A DNA stretch of 17,928 bases from Betaproteobacteria bacterium (GTDB lineage: Bacteria; Pseudomonadota; Gammaproteobacteria; Burkholderiales; Burkholderiaceae_C), in assembly GCA_025354965.1 (NCBI GenBank), contig JANXLW010000432.1:1-17928 (forward strand). The letters are read 5' to 3'. Position numbers and translations under genes: made by a program. The notes under the pieces were generated by a model, which was not told the origin of the DNA, searched no databases, and saw nothing but the letters and a program-made list of their open reading frames with translations. This document shows positions 1 through 8,174 of the stretch, piece by piece (the stretch's first letter is position 1; every line of letters begins with the position of its first letter).

Positions 1-206
1 TTCGATTTCTTCAGCGCCGCCACCCAGGCCGGCGGCGAGATGTGGTGGTGGACATCGACCCGCCAGGCCCCTTCGGCCGAAGGTGGCGTGGCGCAGCCGG
101 CCAGCGCCAGCGCGCCGAGAAAGCCGCGGCGGCCCAGGCCCGGCGGTTGTCCAGGTTCGAGCGGCAGGGCCGCGCAGGCGCAGTGGCAGGCACGGATTGC
201 TGGCAT
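1..206 (-). CDS. Amidohydrolase-family protein with Tat signal, N-terminal part only (cut by window edge)
   Basis: This reading frame is open from an ATG at 204-206 to the left edge, giving about 68 residues of a longer protein. A good Shine-Dalgarno, AAGGAG, lies six bases before the ATG (213-218) and fixes the start. Residues 26-38 read RRGFLGALALAGC: a twin-arginine pair, a short hydrophobic stretch and a lipobox-like LAGC, so the protein is probably exported by Tat and may be lipidated on Cys38. Residues 49-61 (RVDVHHHISPPAW) match the metal-binding HxH start of amidohydrolase-2 / ACMSD-like hydrolases, with His53 and His55 as likely ligands. That family hydrolyses or decarboxylates small cyclic or carboxylated substrates; the substrate here cannot be told. 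It lies 190 bases downstream of brxL on the same strand but has no evident defence role, so it probably marks the flank of the BREX locus. Confidence 0.7.
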   Translation of the reverse strand, partial: MPAIRACHCACAALPLEPGQPPGLGRRGFLGALALAGCATPPSAEGAWRVDVHHHISPPAWVAALKKS

Positions 207-212
207 CGGTGG

Positions 213-218
213 CTCCTT
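213..218 (-). promoter_or_regulatory. Ribosome binding site of the Tat amidohydrolase
   Basis: AAGGAG on the minus strand is followed by a six-base spacer and the ATG at 204-206. It picks out this frame from the other open frames over the same bases, which lack a comparable site. Confidence 0.6.
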
Positions 219-271
219 GGGATGGTGGCACGCGCATGGCGGGCGACGCCGAGCGAGTATGTCGCCAGGTC

Positions 272-328
272 GCGCGTGTCCGTGCCAGTCGCGCGTGTCC
301 GTGCCAGTGGCGCGTGTCCGTGCCAGTG
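272..328. repeat. Three tandem copies of a 19-bp unit
   Basis: The unit GCGCGTGTCCGTGCCAGTS (S is C in the first copy, G in the other two) occurs at 272-290, 291-309 and 310-328, with a five-base start of a fourth copy at 329-333. The copies are identical except for the last base. The array lies in the 190-base spacer between the brxL stop and the next gene. It is GC-rich and has no obvious coding role. Copy number could vary by slippage; a regulatory or terminator function is not shown. Confidence 0.85.
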
Positions 329-334
329 GCGCGG

Positions 335-380
335 GCCGGCGTTGCTGGCGTGCGCGTGCCGGCGTTGCCGGCGCGCGCGA
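335..380. repeat. Two imperfect tandem copies of a 23-bp unit with a GCCGGC hairpin
   Basis: Copies at 335-357 and 358-380 differ at three of 23 positions. The second contains GCCGGC-GTT-GCCGGC (358-372), which can fold as a six-base stem with a three-base loop. It starts about 17 bases beyond the brxL stop. There is no T-run on the transcript side, so it is not a standard intrinsic terminator, although it could slow polymerase or protect the 3' end of the BREX transcript. Confidence 0.7.
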
Positions 381-396
381 GTCGTCGCCTTCGCCG

Positions 397-2463
397 CTAT
401 TCGACTCCCAGCGCCTTGAACACCGCATCCACCGGATCCGAGTAAAAGCTGGTCTGAAACTTGGCAAACAGTTCCCCGGGCACCGAAGGTATGTCGGTCA
501 CGCTCGACATCGGCAGCAAGATCCGTTTTGCGCCGGCATCAAATGCCACCTGCAGGCTCTCCGCCAAATTGCGTGCCTGCGTGATCGTGCCGCCGAGCGA
601 CATGTCGCCCATCACCACGATCTGACTCTGCAACGGCTTGCCCAGCGCGGCCGAGCACAGCACGATGAAGCTGGCCAGGGTCAGGGCGTCCGGCGTGCCG
701 GCGGTTTGCAGTTCGACCAGGTGCAGATGGAAGTCGCGCTCGGTCGGGTGGATCGATGCACTCACGCGGCCCGCGTTGGCCTTGAAGTAGTCGAAGGCCA
801 CGCGCACAGGCTCGCGCGAGACCGGGCCCGACACCGACAGCTTGCCGCCGCCCGCCATCGCCTGGATCTCCATGCGGTAAACGCCGGGCATGCCACCGTC
901 GCCCATGGTGACTGTGTGCAGCACGCCCGGGGCCAGGCGGCCTTCGGGGATCAAGCCGCCACCGCCCTGTTCCGGCACGGAGATGAAGCGCTCCTGCATG
1001 TCCTGCAGGTCGATGTACGAGAAGTGCACGTCGTAGAACTCCATGCCCCCGATCTTCTTGAGCTGCTCCTTCACGCGGCGGCGCGTTTCCAGTGCGTACT
1101 CCAGGCATTTGCGCACCGTGTCTTTGGTGTAGGCGCCGTCAGGGCAGATCAGCTTCAGCAGGCCGGACACCGTGCGCCGCACGGCGATGGTGTCGCGCTG
1201 GTTGAGGTTGTTGCCGAGCTTGAAGAACTTGTCGATTGCGTCGGCGAAGCTGCGCTTGCGCATCTCGCGCGCCCACTCGGCCAGGTAGTCGACGATCAGG
1301 CCGTACTGGTCGGTGAAGAACTCTGGCCGCATCTTGGGGATCTCCCAGCCCGGCACATAGGCGTGGAAGCGGTCGAAGAAGGCCGAGTCGATCATCACGT
1401 CCGGGAACGGTGCAAACAGGTGGCTGGTCTTCACCAGCGACTCAACCGATTGCCCCTGCGGCAGGTTGCCGACGAAGACCATCGCCGCGTTGGCGTTGAT
1501 CGACTCGCGGCCCCGGCTGAACGAGCCCGAGGCCATGTAGTCCTTCATGATCTGGACGCCGTCCTGGTCCTTGAAGTTGATGCCGGCCACCTCGTCGAAG
1601 GCCACCACGTCCCACAGGCCCACCAGGCCGACCTTGCGGGCGCTCATGTTGTAGAACAGGTTGGCCACCGTGGTCTGGCCGCCGGACACCAGGATGGAGT
1701 TCGGGCTGATTTCTTTGTAGATGTGGCTCTTGCCCGTGCCGCGCGGCCCCAGCTCGCACAGGTTGTAGTTGTTCTCCACCAGCGGAATCATCCGCGCCAG
1801 GAGGTGCCACTTCACCCGCTCCTTGAAGCAGGTGGGTTCCATGCCGGTCGAGCGCAGCAGCGCGTCAATCCACTGCACCTCGGTGAACCCCTTCCGGCCC
1901 ACAAACAGCTCTTCCAAGTCCAGATTGGGCATCTGGATGGGTTTGAGGTCCGACACCACGAAGGGCGAGGTGCGCTGGTTCTCCTCGAACCGGTAGTTCA
2001 GCGTCACGATGCACCAGATGCCGCCCACCAGCAGCTTCTCGAAGTGCCGCACGTAGGAGTCGGGCACCTCGGCATTCTTGATGCCCAGGTTGGACAGCAG
2101 CGCCTCGTAGGCGTCGCGGTTCTCGTTGAGCTTCACGGTGACCTTGTCGATCACCTTGAACGAACCGCGCTCGCGGATCTTGCTCTTGACCTTCTCGGCC
2201 TCGTCCGGTCGCACGTAGTTCTCAGCCAACACGTTCTTGACCGTGTCCAGGCCGGCGCGGATGGTCTCGGCGTCGTCCGATGCGCAGTACATGCCCAGCA
2301 GGTACTCCAGCACGTAGACGGGGACGTTGGCCCCTTCCTTGATGAGCTTGGTCAGGTCCTTGCGCACCACGCGCCCGGCAAAGCGCTCGTTGAGCAGCCT
2401 GTCCAGGCCCGGATCGAGGGTGGCGGCGGAAGGCAAACCGGCCTGTGCGGTGTCGTCAGCCAT
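397..2463 (-). CDS. brxL: BrxL, AAA+ ATPase with Lon-like C-terminal domain, of type I BREX
   Basis: This is the last gene of the BREX operon, 688 residues, the usual BrxL length. BrxL is needed for phage restriction in type I BREX; studied homologues form DNA-binding AAA+ rings. Visible here: an N-terminal substrate/DNA-binding region (about 1-190), Walker A GPRGTGKS at 239-246, Walker B VVAFDE at 286-291, a sensor-like Asn333 in FVGNLP, and an arginine-finger candidate Arg365 in FFDRF. A glycine run at 500-503 leads to the Lon-like domain (about 515-688). The usual Lon Ser-Lys dyad is not apparent: the GPSAG position reads GTPDAL (589-594) and the GGLKEK position reads RNLAES (631-636). This agrees with a non-proteolytic role. 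The start is fixed by AGGGG five bases upstream, which overlaps the pglZ stop codon; the spacing from pglZ is eight bases. Confidence 0.95.
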   Translation of the reverse strand: MADDTAQAGLPSAATLDPGLDRLLNERFAGRVVRKDLTKLIKEGANVPVYVLEYLLGMYCASDDAETIRAGLDTVKNVLAENYVRPDEAEKVKSKIRERGSFKVIDKVTVKLNENRDAYEALLSNLGIKNAEVPDSYVRHFEKLLVGGIWCIVTLNYRFEENQRTSPFVVSDLKPIQMPNLDLEELFVGRKGFTEVQWIDALLRSTGMEPTCFKERVKWHLLARMIPLVENNYNLCELGPRGTGKSHIYKEISPNSILVSGGQTTVANLFYNMSARKVGLVGLWDVVAFDEVAGINFKDQDGVQIMKDYMASGSFSRGRESINANAAMVFVGNLPQGQSVESLVKTSHLFAPFPDVMIDSAFFDRFHAYVPGWEIPKMRPEFFTDQYGLIVDYLAEWAREMRKRSFADAIDKFFKLGNNLNQRDTIAVRRTVSGLLKLICPDGAYTKDTVRKCLEYALETRRRVKEQLKKIGGMEFYDVHFSYIDLQDMQERFISVPEQGGGGLIPEGRLAPGVLHTVTMGDGGMPGVYRMEIQAMAGGGKLSVSGPVSREPVRVAFDYFKANAGRVSASIHPTERDFHLHLVELQTAGTPDALTLASFIVLCSAALGKPLQSQIVVMGDMSLGGTITQARNLAESLQVAFDAGAKRILLPMSSVTDIPSVPGELFAKFQTSFYSDPVDAVFKALGVE

Positions 2464-2468
2464 GGTGG

Positions 2469-2473
2469 CCCCT
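2469..2473 (-). promoter_or_regulatory. Ribosome binding site of brxL overlapping the pglZ stop
   Basis: AGGGG on the minus strand, five bases before the brxL ATG, uses the last two bases of the pglZ TAG stop. Ribosomes finishing pglZ can therefore reinitiate directly on brxL, suggesting coupled expression. Confidence 0.6.
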
Positions 2474-5117
2474 AAAAGTCATTGCTGAAAGCCAGGTCGA
2501 TGCGCAGCGGCGCCCGCCAGGCCTCGGCCTTGGTCTTCGCGTCACGCGCGACCAGGAAGTAGTCCTTGTTGCGGTCGTGGTTGCCGGCGGCCAGGGTCAG
2601 CATCACCGAGCGCTTGCGCTCGTCGAGCATCGCTGAGGTGCTGTCGAAGGTCAGGATCTGTTCGTCGCTGACGGACTTTTCGCCGTCGCGGATGGACAGC
2701 AGCAGCGTCACCGGCAGCACGCGCTCGGACACGGCTTCAGTCTGGATGAACTCGAAGCGCTGCTTGTTCGTGACCACCTTGTTGCTGGATCCGAGCAGGC
2801 TCACCTCCACCTGCCGGGTCTTGGCCTTGTCGGTCTCGATCTCCTTCACCACGATCACCGGCACTGCGATCTCTTGCGGCATGGCGCTGCCATGCACGAA
2901 GCGCGCGCCGCCGACAAAGTGGAACCGCCCGGCCCCCTTGGGCACCAGAAAGTCCAGACTGCCGGTGCCTTCATCCGTGCCCGCCGTGGTGGCCGTGTTG
3001 CCGGCCCAGGCGCTCTGCATCGGCCACATGTCGCGGCCCAGGATGTAGCGCTTCTTGGGCTTCAACACCCCCGGCATGCTTTCATCCACGGTGTGCCGGT
3101 CCGCCTCGTCCAGGGCCGACTCCTGGTACATGAAGCCGTGGTCGGCGGTGACGAAGAGGGTGGAGCCGTTCAAGTTGTTGACGATGAAGCTCACCAGCTC
3201 CGACAGTTCCTTGATGGCGTTCGCCGTGGCCTCGAAGGTCTTGGTCTCGGAACCCCGCTTGTCGCCGACCATGTCGATCAGGTCGTGGTAGATGTAGACC
3301 AGCTTGTGCGGCTTGACGAACTCGCGGCCCTTGTCCTTGCCCTTCTCCAGCAGCGCGTCGCGGCCGATGGCGACGCCGCCGTGCGCTGCCAGGATGGCCG
3401 AGCGCTGTTCCAGCGTCGACGACGGCTGGTCATCCACCGTCACATCCAGCCCGGCGTTGCCCCTGTAGGCCAGCCGCTGGTGCGGCAGCAAGCTGGCCAT
3501 GCCCAGCGCGGTGTAGCTGGGCAGCACGCCCAACATCGCCTCCAGGCGGGCCTTCACCCGGCTGCGGCTGTTCAGCGCATCCACCAGTTCGGCCGCAGCC
3601 TCGAAGCGCATGGCATCGGAGATGACCACGAACACCCGCTTGGCGCCGCCATCAAAGGCCGGCGCCACATGGCGGGCGTAGAAGTGCTGCTGATTGACGA
3701 CCTCGTCGAGCTTCCACTTGGCCAGCAAGCCGGCCGGCCCTTCCACCACCGCCCCCCAGGCGGAGGCAAGCTGGCCGATGAACCAGCCCGAGTAGGCGTT
3801 TTCAATGCGGTCGCGCAGCTCGTGCAACAGCGACCAGCCCATCGGCTCCACCGTCTCTGAGGCCCGCATGAACCAGCGGTAGAGCTGGTCAAAGCGGAAC
3901 AGCTCTGTCCGGTAGGCCTGGAAAGCGGCGCCGGCGTCCGCAAAGCTGAAGCCCTGCGGGTGTTTGGCCTGCAGCTCAAAGAAGCCGGCAGCGGCCTCCA
4001 GCGCGTCGTGGCTGGCCGCCAGGGCGCGCATGGCATCGTTGGCGCCGGCCAGCAGCGGGTTGGCCCAATGGCCGTCGCGCCGCCGCGCGATGAGGTCGCG
4101 CACAGAGTCCATGTTGGCGCCGCCGCCCGCGATGATGCGGGCCTTGAGGTCGCCGATCACGCGCCTCTCGATGGCCTCGAAAGTCATCGCATCCACCAGC
4201 TCCTCGGCCAGCATGGGGCCCAGGATGCTGCCGATCTTCAGCTCCTCCGCCACCCAACCTGACAGCACGTCGTAGCTGCGGTAGTTGGCCATGTCGGTGC
4301 GCCAACGGCTGGCCAACACCGAGGCATGAGCAGCCTTCGCCTTATCGGCAATCACGAAGTGGGCCAACGATGCGGGCACGCCGCGCACGCCACTGCAGAA
4401 GTCGGTGGCGAACAGGCGGTAGAGCAGGCTGCGCAGGCTGGCGGGCTCGTCGCCGGGTTCGCGGTAGCCCAGCTCACGCTCTGCCATGGCCCAGAAGGCG
4501 GGCTCCAGGTCAAAGCTGGCCAGCTCGTCCAGCACCTTGGGTCGGGCACCCAGGTCTGTGCCTTCGGCCACCAGCGCAGCAAAGGCCTTGAGCAGGATCG
4601 CCGCAGGGTCCGCCGTCTCGGCGCGGGCCACGGCCGCGATCATCTTGCGGTCCAGATCGTCCGCCGTGTCGGTTGGTTGCACCCAACGCTTGAGGCGATC
4701 AAAGCGATCGCGTGCCCGCAGGAACTTGACGCGCAGCCTCAAGTGCTCGCGCAGCGACCGTGTGTTCAGGCCCAGTTCCTCGAGCTGGATCGACGCCGTG
4801 TCGGCGCTGAAGGGCCTGCCGCGCAGCCGCGCGTCGAGCAGCCAGTCCTGGGCTGGTTCGGGCACATCGAAGGGCGCATAGATCAGCCAGCGCGCGCCGA
4901 CCTCCCGCTCGATCAAGATCTTGGCTTGCAGCGCCGGCCTGCGGTCCAACCGCAGCACCTGTACGCCGTCGATGCGGATGGCGTCAACCTGGGCTGAGAA
5001 CTCCCCGCCCGCGTCGTTCCAGAACACCAGGGCATGGCCGTCTTGGAACAAGCGGCTCAATGCAGAAAGAAAGCTTGGTTCAGAAGTGCCCATCATGCCC
5101 CACTGCTTCGCATTCAT
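2472..5117 (-). CDS. pglZ: PglZ, alkaline-phosphatase-superfamily protein of type I BREX
   Basis: At 881 residues this has the usual length of type I BREX PglZ. PglZ is a signature BREX protein with an alkaline-phosphatase fold. It is required for defence and for host methylation in studied systems, probably through association with PglX; its substrate is not settled. Metal-site motifs are present in order: VISDAMRFE (498-506, Asp501), SYTALGM (534-540, with Thr536 at the expected nucleophile position), YHDLID (610-615), TADHGF (657-662, Asp659 and His660) and VHGSAMPQE (741-749, His742). The N-terminal half (about 1-480) is helical and gives no recognised motif. The start ATG lies 12 bases after the RT-nitrilase stop with only a weak upstream GAG, so translation probably depends on ribosomes leaving the RT gene. 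GC content is high like brxB/brxC and unlike the RT gene just upstream. Confidence 0.95.
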   Translation of the reverse strand: MNAKQWGMMGTSEPSFLSALSRLFQDGHALVFWNDAGGEFSAQVDAIRIDGVQVLRLDRRPALQAKILIEREVGARWLIYAPFDVPEPAQDWLLDARLRGRPFSADTASIQLEELGLNTRSLREHLRLRVKFLRARDRFDRLKRWVQPTDTADDLDRKMIAAVARAETADPAAILLKAFAALVAEGTDLGARPKVLDELASFDLEPAFWAMAERELGYREPGDEPASLRSLLYRLFATDFCSGVRGVPASLAHFVIADKAKAAHASVLASRWRTDMANYRSYDVLSGWVAEELKIGSILGPMLAEELVDAMTFEAIERRVIGDLKARIIAGGGANMDSVRDLIARRRDGHWANPLLAGANDAMRALAASHDALEAAAGFFELQAKHPQGFSFADAGAAFQAYRTELFRFDQLYRWFMRASETVEPMGWSLLHELRDRIENAYSGWFIGQLASAWGAVVEGPAGLLAKWKLDEVVNQQHFYARHVAPAFDGGAKRVFVVISDAMRFEAAAELVDALNSRSRVKARLEAMLGVLPSYTALGMASLLPHQRLAYRGNAGLDVTVDDQPSSTLEQRSAILAAHGGVAIGRDALLEKGKDKGREFVKPHKLVYIYHDLIDMVGDKRGSETKTFEATANAIKELSELVSFIVNNLNGSTLFVTADHGFMYQESALDEADRHTVDESMPGVLKPKKRYILGRDMWPMQSAWAGNTATTAGTDEGTGSLDFLVPKGAGRFHFVGGARFVHGSAMPQEIAVPVIVVKEIETDKAKTRQVEVSLLGSSNKVVTNKQRFEFIQTEAVSERVLPVTLLLSIRDGEKSVSDEQILTFDSTSAMLDERKRSVMLTLAAGNHDRNKDYFLVARDAKTKAEAWRAPLRIDLAFSNDF

Positions 5118-5129
5118 TTCTCGTTATTG

Positions 5130-8100
5130 TCAAGGTGCCCCTCCATGCGGCAACACCGTCCGATCAAGGCTAATTTTGAAACCATCCGGTACAGGCTTAA
5201 ATGGCTTGTCTGGTGAACGGTAGCTGCTCTGAAATTTGCGCAATTCCAGAACGTCGATTTCACCGATAACACAATAGTCCGTAACGCCGCCTTTGACGCG
5301 TAGCACGTCACGCTTCCAACTGTCCTTGTACGGCGCGCGGATACGGCTGTCGCCGTGCTGGCGGTCGTTACACTGAATAATGTAGGCGTGCATGTCCAAT
5401 GCAGCCGACTCCACCAAAGGATTGAAGGTCTCGGTGTCTTGATTCCACTCAGGCACAAATAGGGCATCCACCCTGCCCCGTAGCGCCGCACGGTAGCTTA
5501 TGTTGGTCAACTCGCTGCACACCAACATCGCAAATCGAAAATCACCGTGCTGGACGACGGGCGGAATGCCACCCTTCCATGGCGTTTCGGGCTTCATCTC
5601 CAACCCGGCCAAACGGTGAAGCTCTTGCTCTTCATGCAAGGCGGGACGCTGCTTATCCTGACGGTAGATCATCAAGGACGTAAAACCCAAACCATCGTGC
5701 GAGAGGGCGGCCCAAACCTGATTCCGCACTCTGCCTTTGCTTATATGAAGATACTCTATGCCCGTGATCAGAGAAATGCCACGACCTTGCAGCTTGCGCG
5801 CAATTCGAATGAACCAGTGCGCCGGCAATGCAAGCTCTGGCAAGACGAAGTAGCGGCCTTCGTGCGGCTGCGCGATGACACCGTCCAACAACCGGTTTAA
5901 TCGCGCATACCGACCCTTGTCCGGATCGGGTGCACGCATCACGGCAGCAGTCCAGCTATCCAAATGGGTCTGCCAACTAGAAACAGCGACGCCATGCTTG
6001 CGCGTTGTGGTGCTGCAGGGGATTTGCAGTACGCCATGCTTGTTGAAGCATGGCATGTTCTCGTTGATATTGAAGCCACGCAGCGCTAACACCGCAGCGC
6101 GCATAGGCGCTTGCCCCTGCGGTGCATGCACATCCTTGTTAAGAATGAACAGCTCAGGCAAGTTGAATGGCCGCGTGGCAAAGAGCAGTCCGTGTGGCAG
6201 CCCCTTGAGCTTGGCCCACTTGGTAAGTTGCTTGATGCCGTCAATTACGGCGCTACGCACTAGGCCTTGCGCCTCGATGGAGGTAAAGATTGTTTTCTTG
6301 GGCGGAATTCCGCGCTGAGCAATCATTTCAACCGGCAGGCCGATAAATCGAAATGGCATGTGCGCCAAGTCGAACGAAAAAAAACGTGCCTGCTGCGTTT
6401 GACACCACTTGACAGAAAACTGGTGTTCGGATAATATCAACCAGGGCAACGGAATATTATGGCAATCGGCCATGTACCCCACCCAAGCCTGCTTGCCAAT
6501 CTTTGACAGTCGGGGTGGAAAAGCTGCCGTCATGCTTTCCAGAATACTACCGAATAGCTGTACACACCACTTTTTGAGCAGTTCTTCTTTTTTCAGATGT
6601 GAATTGCCCGACCCGCAAGCCTTGATACCAATCGTGCACTTTTCATCAACCTGCGTGCAAAGCCGTCGCACGGCATTGATGATATTGCGCAGGTCAAGAA
6701 AATCTTCGCAGGCCGTCGCAAGTCGAATCACTCGAGGGAGATAAACTGCCAAATCGAAAAACTTTGGCAATACCAGAACATGCTGCGTGAACGCACGAAA
6801 AAATGCCTGGCGATGGTCCTTCCAGTCATCAGGGTGAAGGTCACGCTCGTAGGCCTCGAAGTCACGCAGCTTGATGGCAAAGCCAGCACGGCGCATGGTC
6901 AAGGCATCTGCCTTGCGAAGGTTGTCAGCAGCATCGCCGTCGCTTTGGGTCGCGGTCAACAGGTCAGTGCCGACATGTTTGGGTGACCGAGGCAGCCGAG
7001 GCATGGCGCGCCACTCACTGGCACGGGCGTGGATTTGGTGCGCAATGGCATCTACCAGTGCCTTTCCAGGATCGCCTGCCAGCATGAAAACCTTGGTCTT
7101 GGCGTTGGCGAATTCTGCCCTGCTTTTGCTTTCCTTCAGATAAGGTGGCTGGAAGGCAATCTTCTTGTCGGATTCCGCCGGACCATCGACCCATGCAAGG
7201 TATCCATTTGATCGCGCGAAGAGCCAAGCCCACAATTCATCGGTTGAGCTGAAGCCAGCGCCGTTCTCCATCACCAGCAAAATGTCATCTACATAGCGAC
7301 TGTAGTAGAGCGGAACCACTTGCTTCTCAATGGCGCGATCAAGTTCGATGAGTGCAACGTTGGCAACCACAGCAGATGCTGGCAACCCAACGGGCAGGCC
7401 TTTCTTCAGAGGCGTCTGCTGTGCCCACGCCTCCAAGGCATGGATAAAGAGGCGGTGGAGTTTGGCCTGTTCGACATCGAGCTCCAGCACCAATACGTCA
7501 TTGACGAAGGCCGGAGCGAGCATAAACCCCGGATTTAGCTCGTGATAGAAAGAGGCAATATCGGCTGTGACAGCGACGATATTTTTGCCATCATCCAGTG
7601 CCGTACGCATGGCATAGATGCCGTTGTCCCTCCACTTGCGGAAAGGCATCAGATATGGCTCGAACGAACCCAGTGACAACTCGTTGATCTTTGTGCGGTC
7701 TTGCGAGCGGCGCAAACGGTTGCCCATGGCGCTGCTTGTCAACTTCGCATCGAAGAAGTGCCCAACCTTCAGCATCCACAACGTAGACAGTACATGGAAA
7801 TCGACGCTGCATTGGGCCATCACTCGAAACTCGGCTTCTGGCTTCACAGGCTGGTCTTGAGCAGCCAGCACAGAGCAGGCATGCGCCCATTCCTCTTCGG
7901 GGGATGAAAAAATCAATCCATTACCGTCCTTGGCTTTGATTTTCTTCCATTCCGGCATGTTCAGCGACTTGGTGGTCAGCGTCCAACTGCCGACAAAGTT
8001 GCCAGAGGTTACCCAAGACTCATCGTCACTCCTGATCTGTTCCAACAAGCCCGTTAGGCGCTCATGGAGCTTCTCTTCATAGTTGGCAAGTGCGTTCAAG

Positions 8101-8174
8101 GACGCATGAGACGAGTAGTAAAGGTCAACTTTGGCCTTGCGGTATGCCATTCCCAGGTCGGTCAGAGAGATCAT
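5130..8174 (-). CDS. Reverse transcriptase-nitrilase fusion, UG1 / DRT type 1-like defence protein
   Basis: This 1014-residue protein joins a reverse transcriptase to a C-terminal nitrilase-like domain, the architecture described for the UG1 class of defence-associated RTs (DRT type 1). RT motifs: region around 148-195, motif A TADIASFY (203-210, Asp205), motif B GLPVGLPASAVVAN (259-272), and motif C YVDD (294-297, Asp296 and Asp297), so the polymerase site looks intact. Residues about 400-740 form a helical middle region with no motif recognised. The nitrilase part (about 741-975) has FVLPE with Glu780, a likely catalytic Lys841 within YRQDKQRPALHEE, and LVCSEL with Cys886, giving a plausible Glu-Lys-Cys triad. 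DRT members protect against phage; the DNA product and the nitrilase substrate are unknown to me. The gene overlaps yhcG by four bases (ATGA) and ends 12 bases before pglZ, so it belongs to the BREX transcript. It is visibly more AT-rich than the core genes, suggesting acquisition as cargo. Confidence 0.9.
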   Translation of the reverse strand: MISLTDLGMAYRKAKVDLYYSSHASLNALANYEEKLHERLTGLLEQIRSDDESWVTSGNFVGSWTLTTKSLNMPEWKKIKAKDGNGLIFSSPEEEWAHACSVLAAQDQPVKPEAEFRVMAQCSVDFHVLSTLWMLKVGHFFDAKLTSSAMGNRLRRSQDRTKINELSLGSFEPYLMPFRKWRDNGIYAMRTALDDGKNIVAVTADIASFYHELNPGFMLAPAFVNDVLVLELDVEQAKLHRLFIHALEAWAQQTPLKKGLPVGLPASAVVANVALIELDRAIEKQVVPLYYSRYVDDILLVMENGAGFSSTDELWAWLFARSNGYLAWVDGPAESDKKIAFQPPYLKESKSRAEFANAKTKVFMLAGDPGKALVDAIAHQIHARASEWRAMPRLPRSPKHVGTDLLTATQSDGDAADNLRKADALTMRRAGFAIKLRDFEAYERDLHPDDWKDHRQAFFRAFTQHVLVLPKFFDLAVYLPRVIRLATACEDFLDLRNIINAVRRLCTQVDEKCTIGIKACGSGNSHLKKEELLKKWCVQLFGSILESMTAAFPPRLSKIGKQAWVGYMADCHNIPLPWLILSEHQFSVKWCQTQQARFFSFDLAHMPFRFIGLPVEMIAQRGIPPKKTIFTSIEAQGLVRSAVIDGIKQLTKWAKLKGLPHGLLFATRPFNLPELFILNKDVHAPQGQAPMRAAVLALRGFNINENMPCFNKHGVLQIPCSTTTRKHGVAVSSWQTHLDSWTAAVMRAPDPDKGRYARLNRLLDGVIAQPHEGRYFVLPELALPAHWFIRIARKLQGRGISLITGIEYLHISKGRVRNQVWAALSHDGLGFTSLMIYRQDKQRPALHEEQELHRLAGLEMKPETPWKGGIPPVVQHGDFRFAMLVCSELTNISYRAALRGRVDALFVPEWNQDTETFNPLVESAALDMHAYIIQCNDRQHGDSRIRAPYKDSWKRDVLRVKGGVTDYCVIGEIDVLELRKFQSSYRSPDKPFKPVPDGFKISLDRTVLPHGGAP

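Noticed and set aside
11..193. 60-codon minus-strand frame at the left edge
   Set aside because: It overlaps the amidohydrolase start in another frame, has no good ribosome binding site, and lacks the Tat and HxH features of the preferred frame.
358..372. GCCGGC hairpin as an intrinsic terminator of the BREX operon
   Set aside because: The stem is only six bases and no T-run follows on the transcript strand, so it is listed as a repeat only.
272..380. Short tandem repeats as a CRISPR array
   Set aside because: The units are contiguous with no unique spacers and there are no cas genes.
40..2475. Very long open frame on the plus strand opposite brxL
   Set aside because: It mirrors brxL codons in GC-rich DNA, is full of Val, His, Leu and Gln, and has no family-like motif. 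The minus-strand frame encodes a complete BrxL.
5118..8174. Retron-type RT with msr/msd RNA
   Set aside because: The C-terminal nitrilase domain and absence of any flanking non-coding space point to the UG1/DRT class, not a retron.
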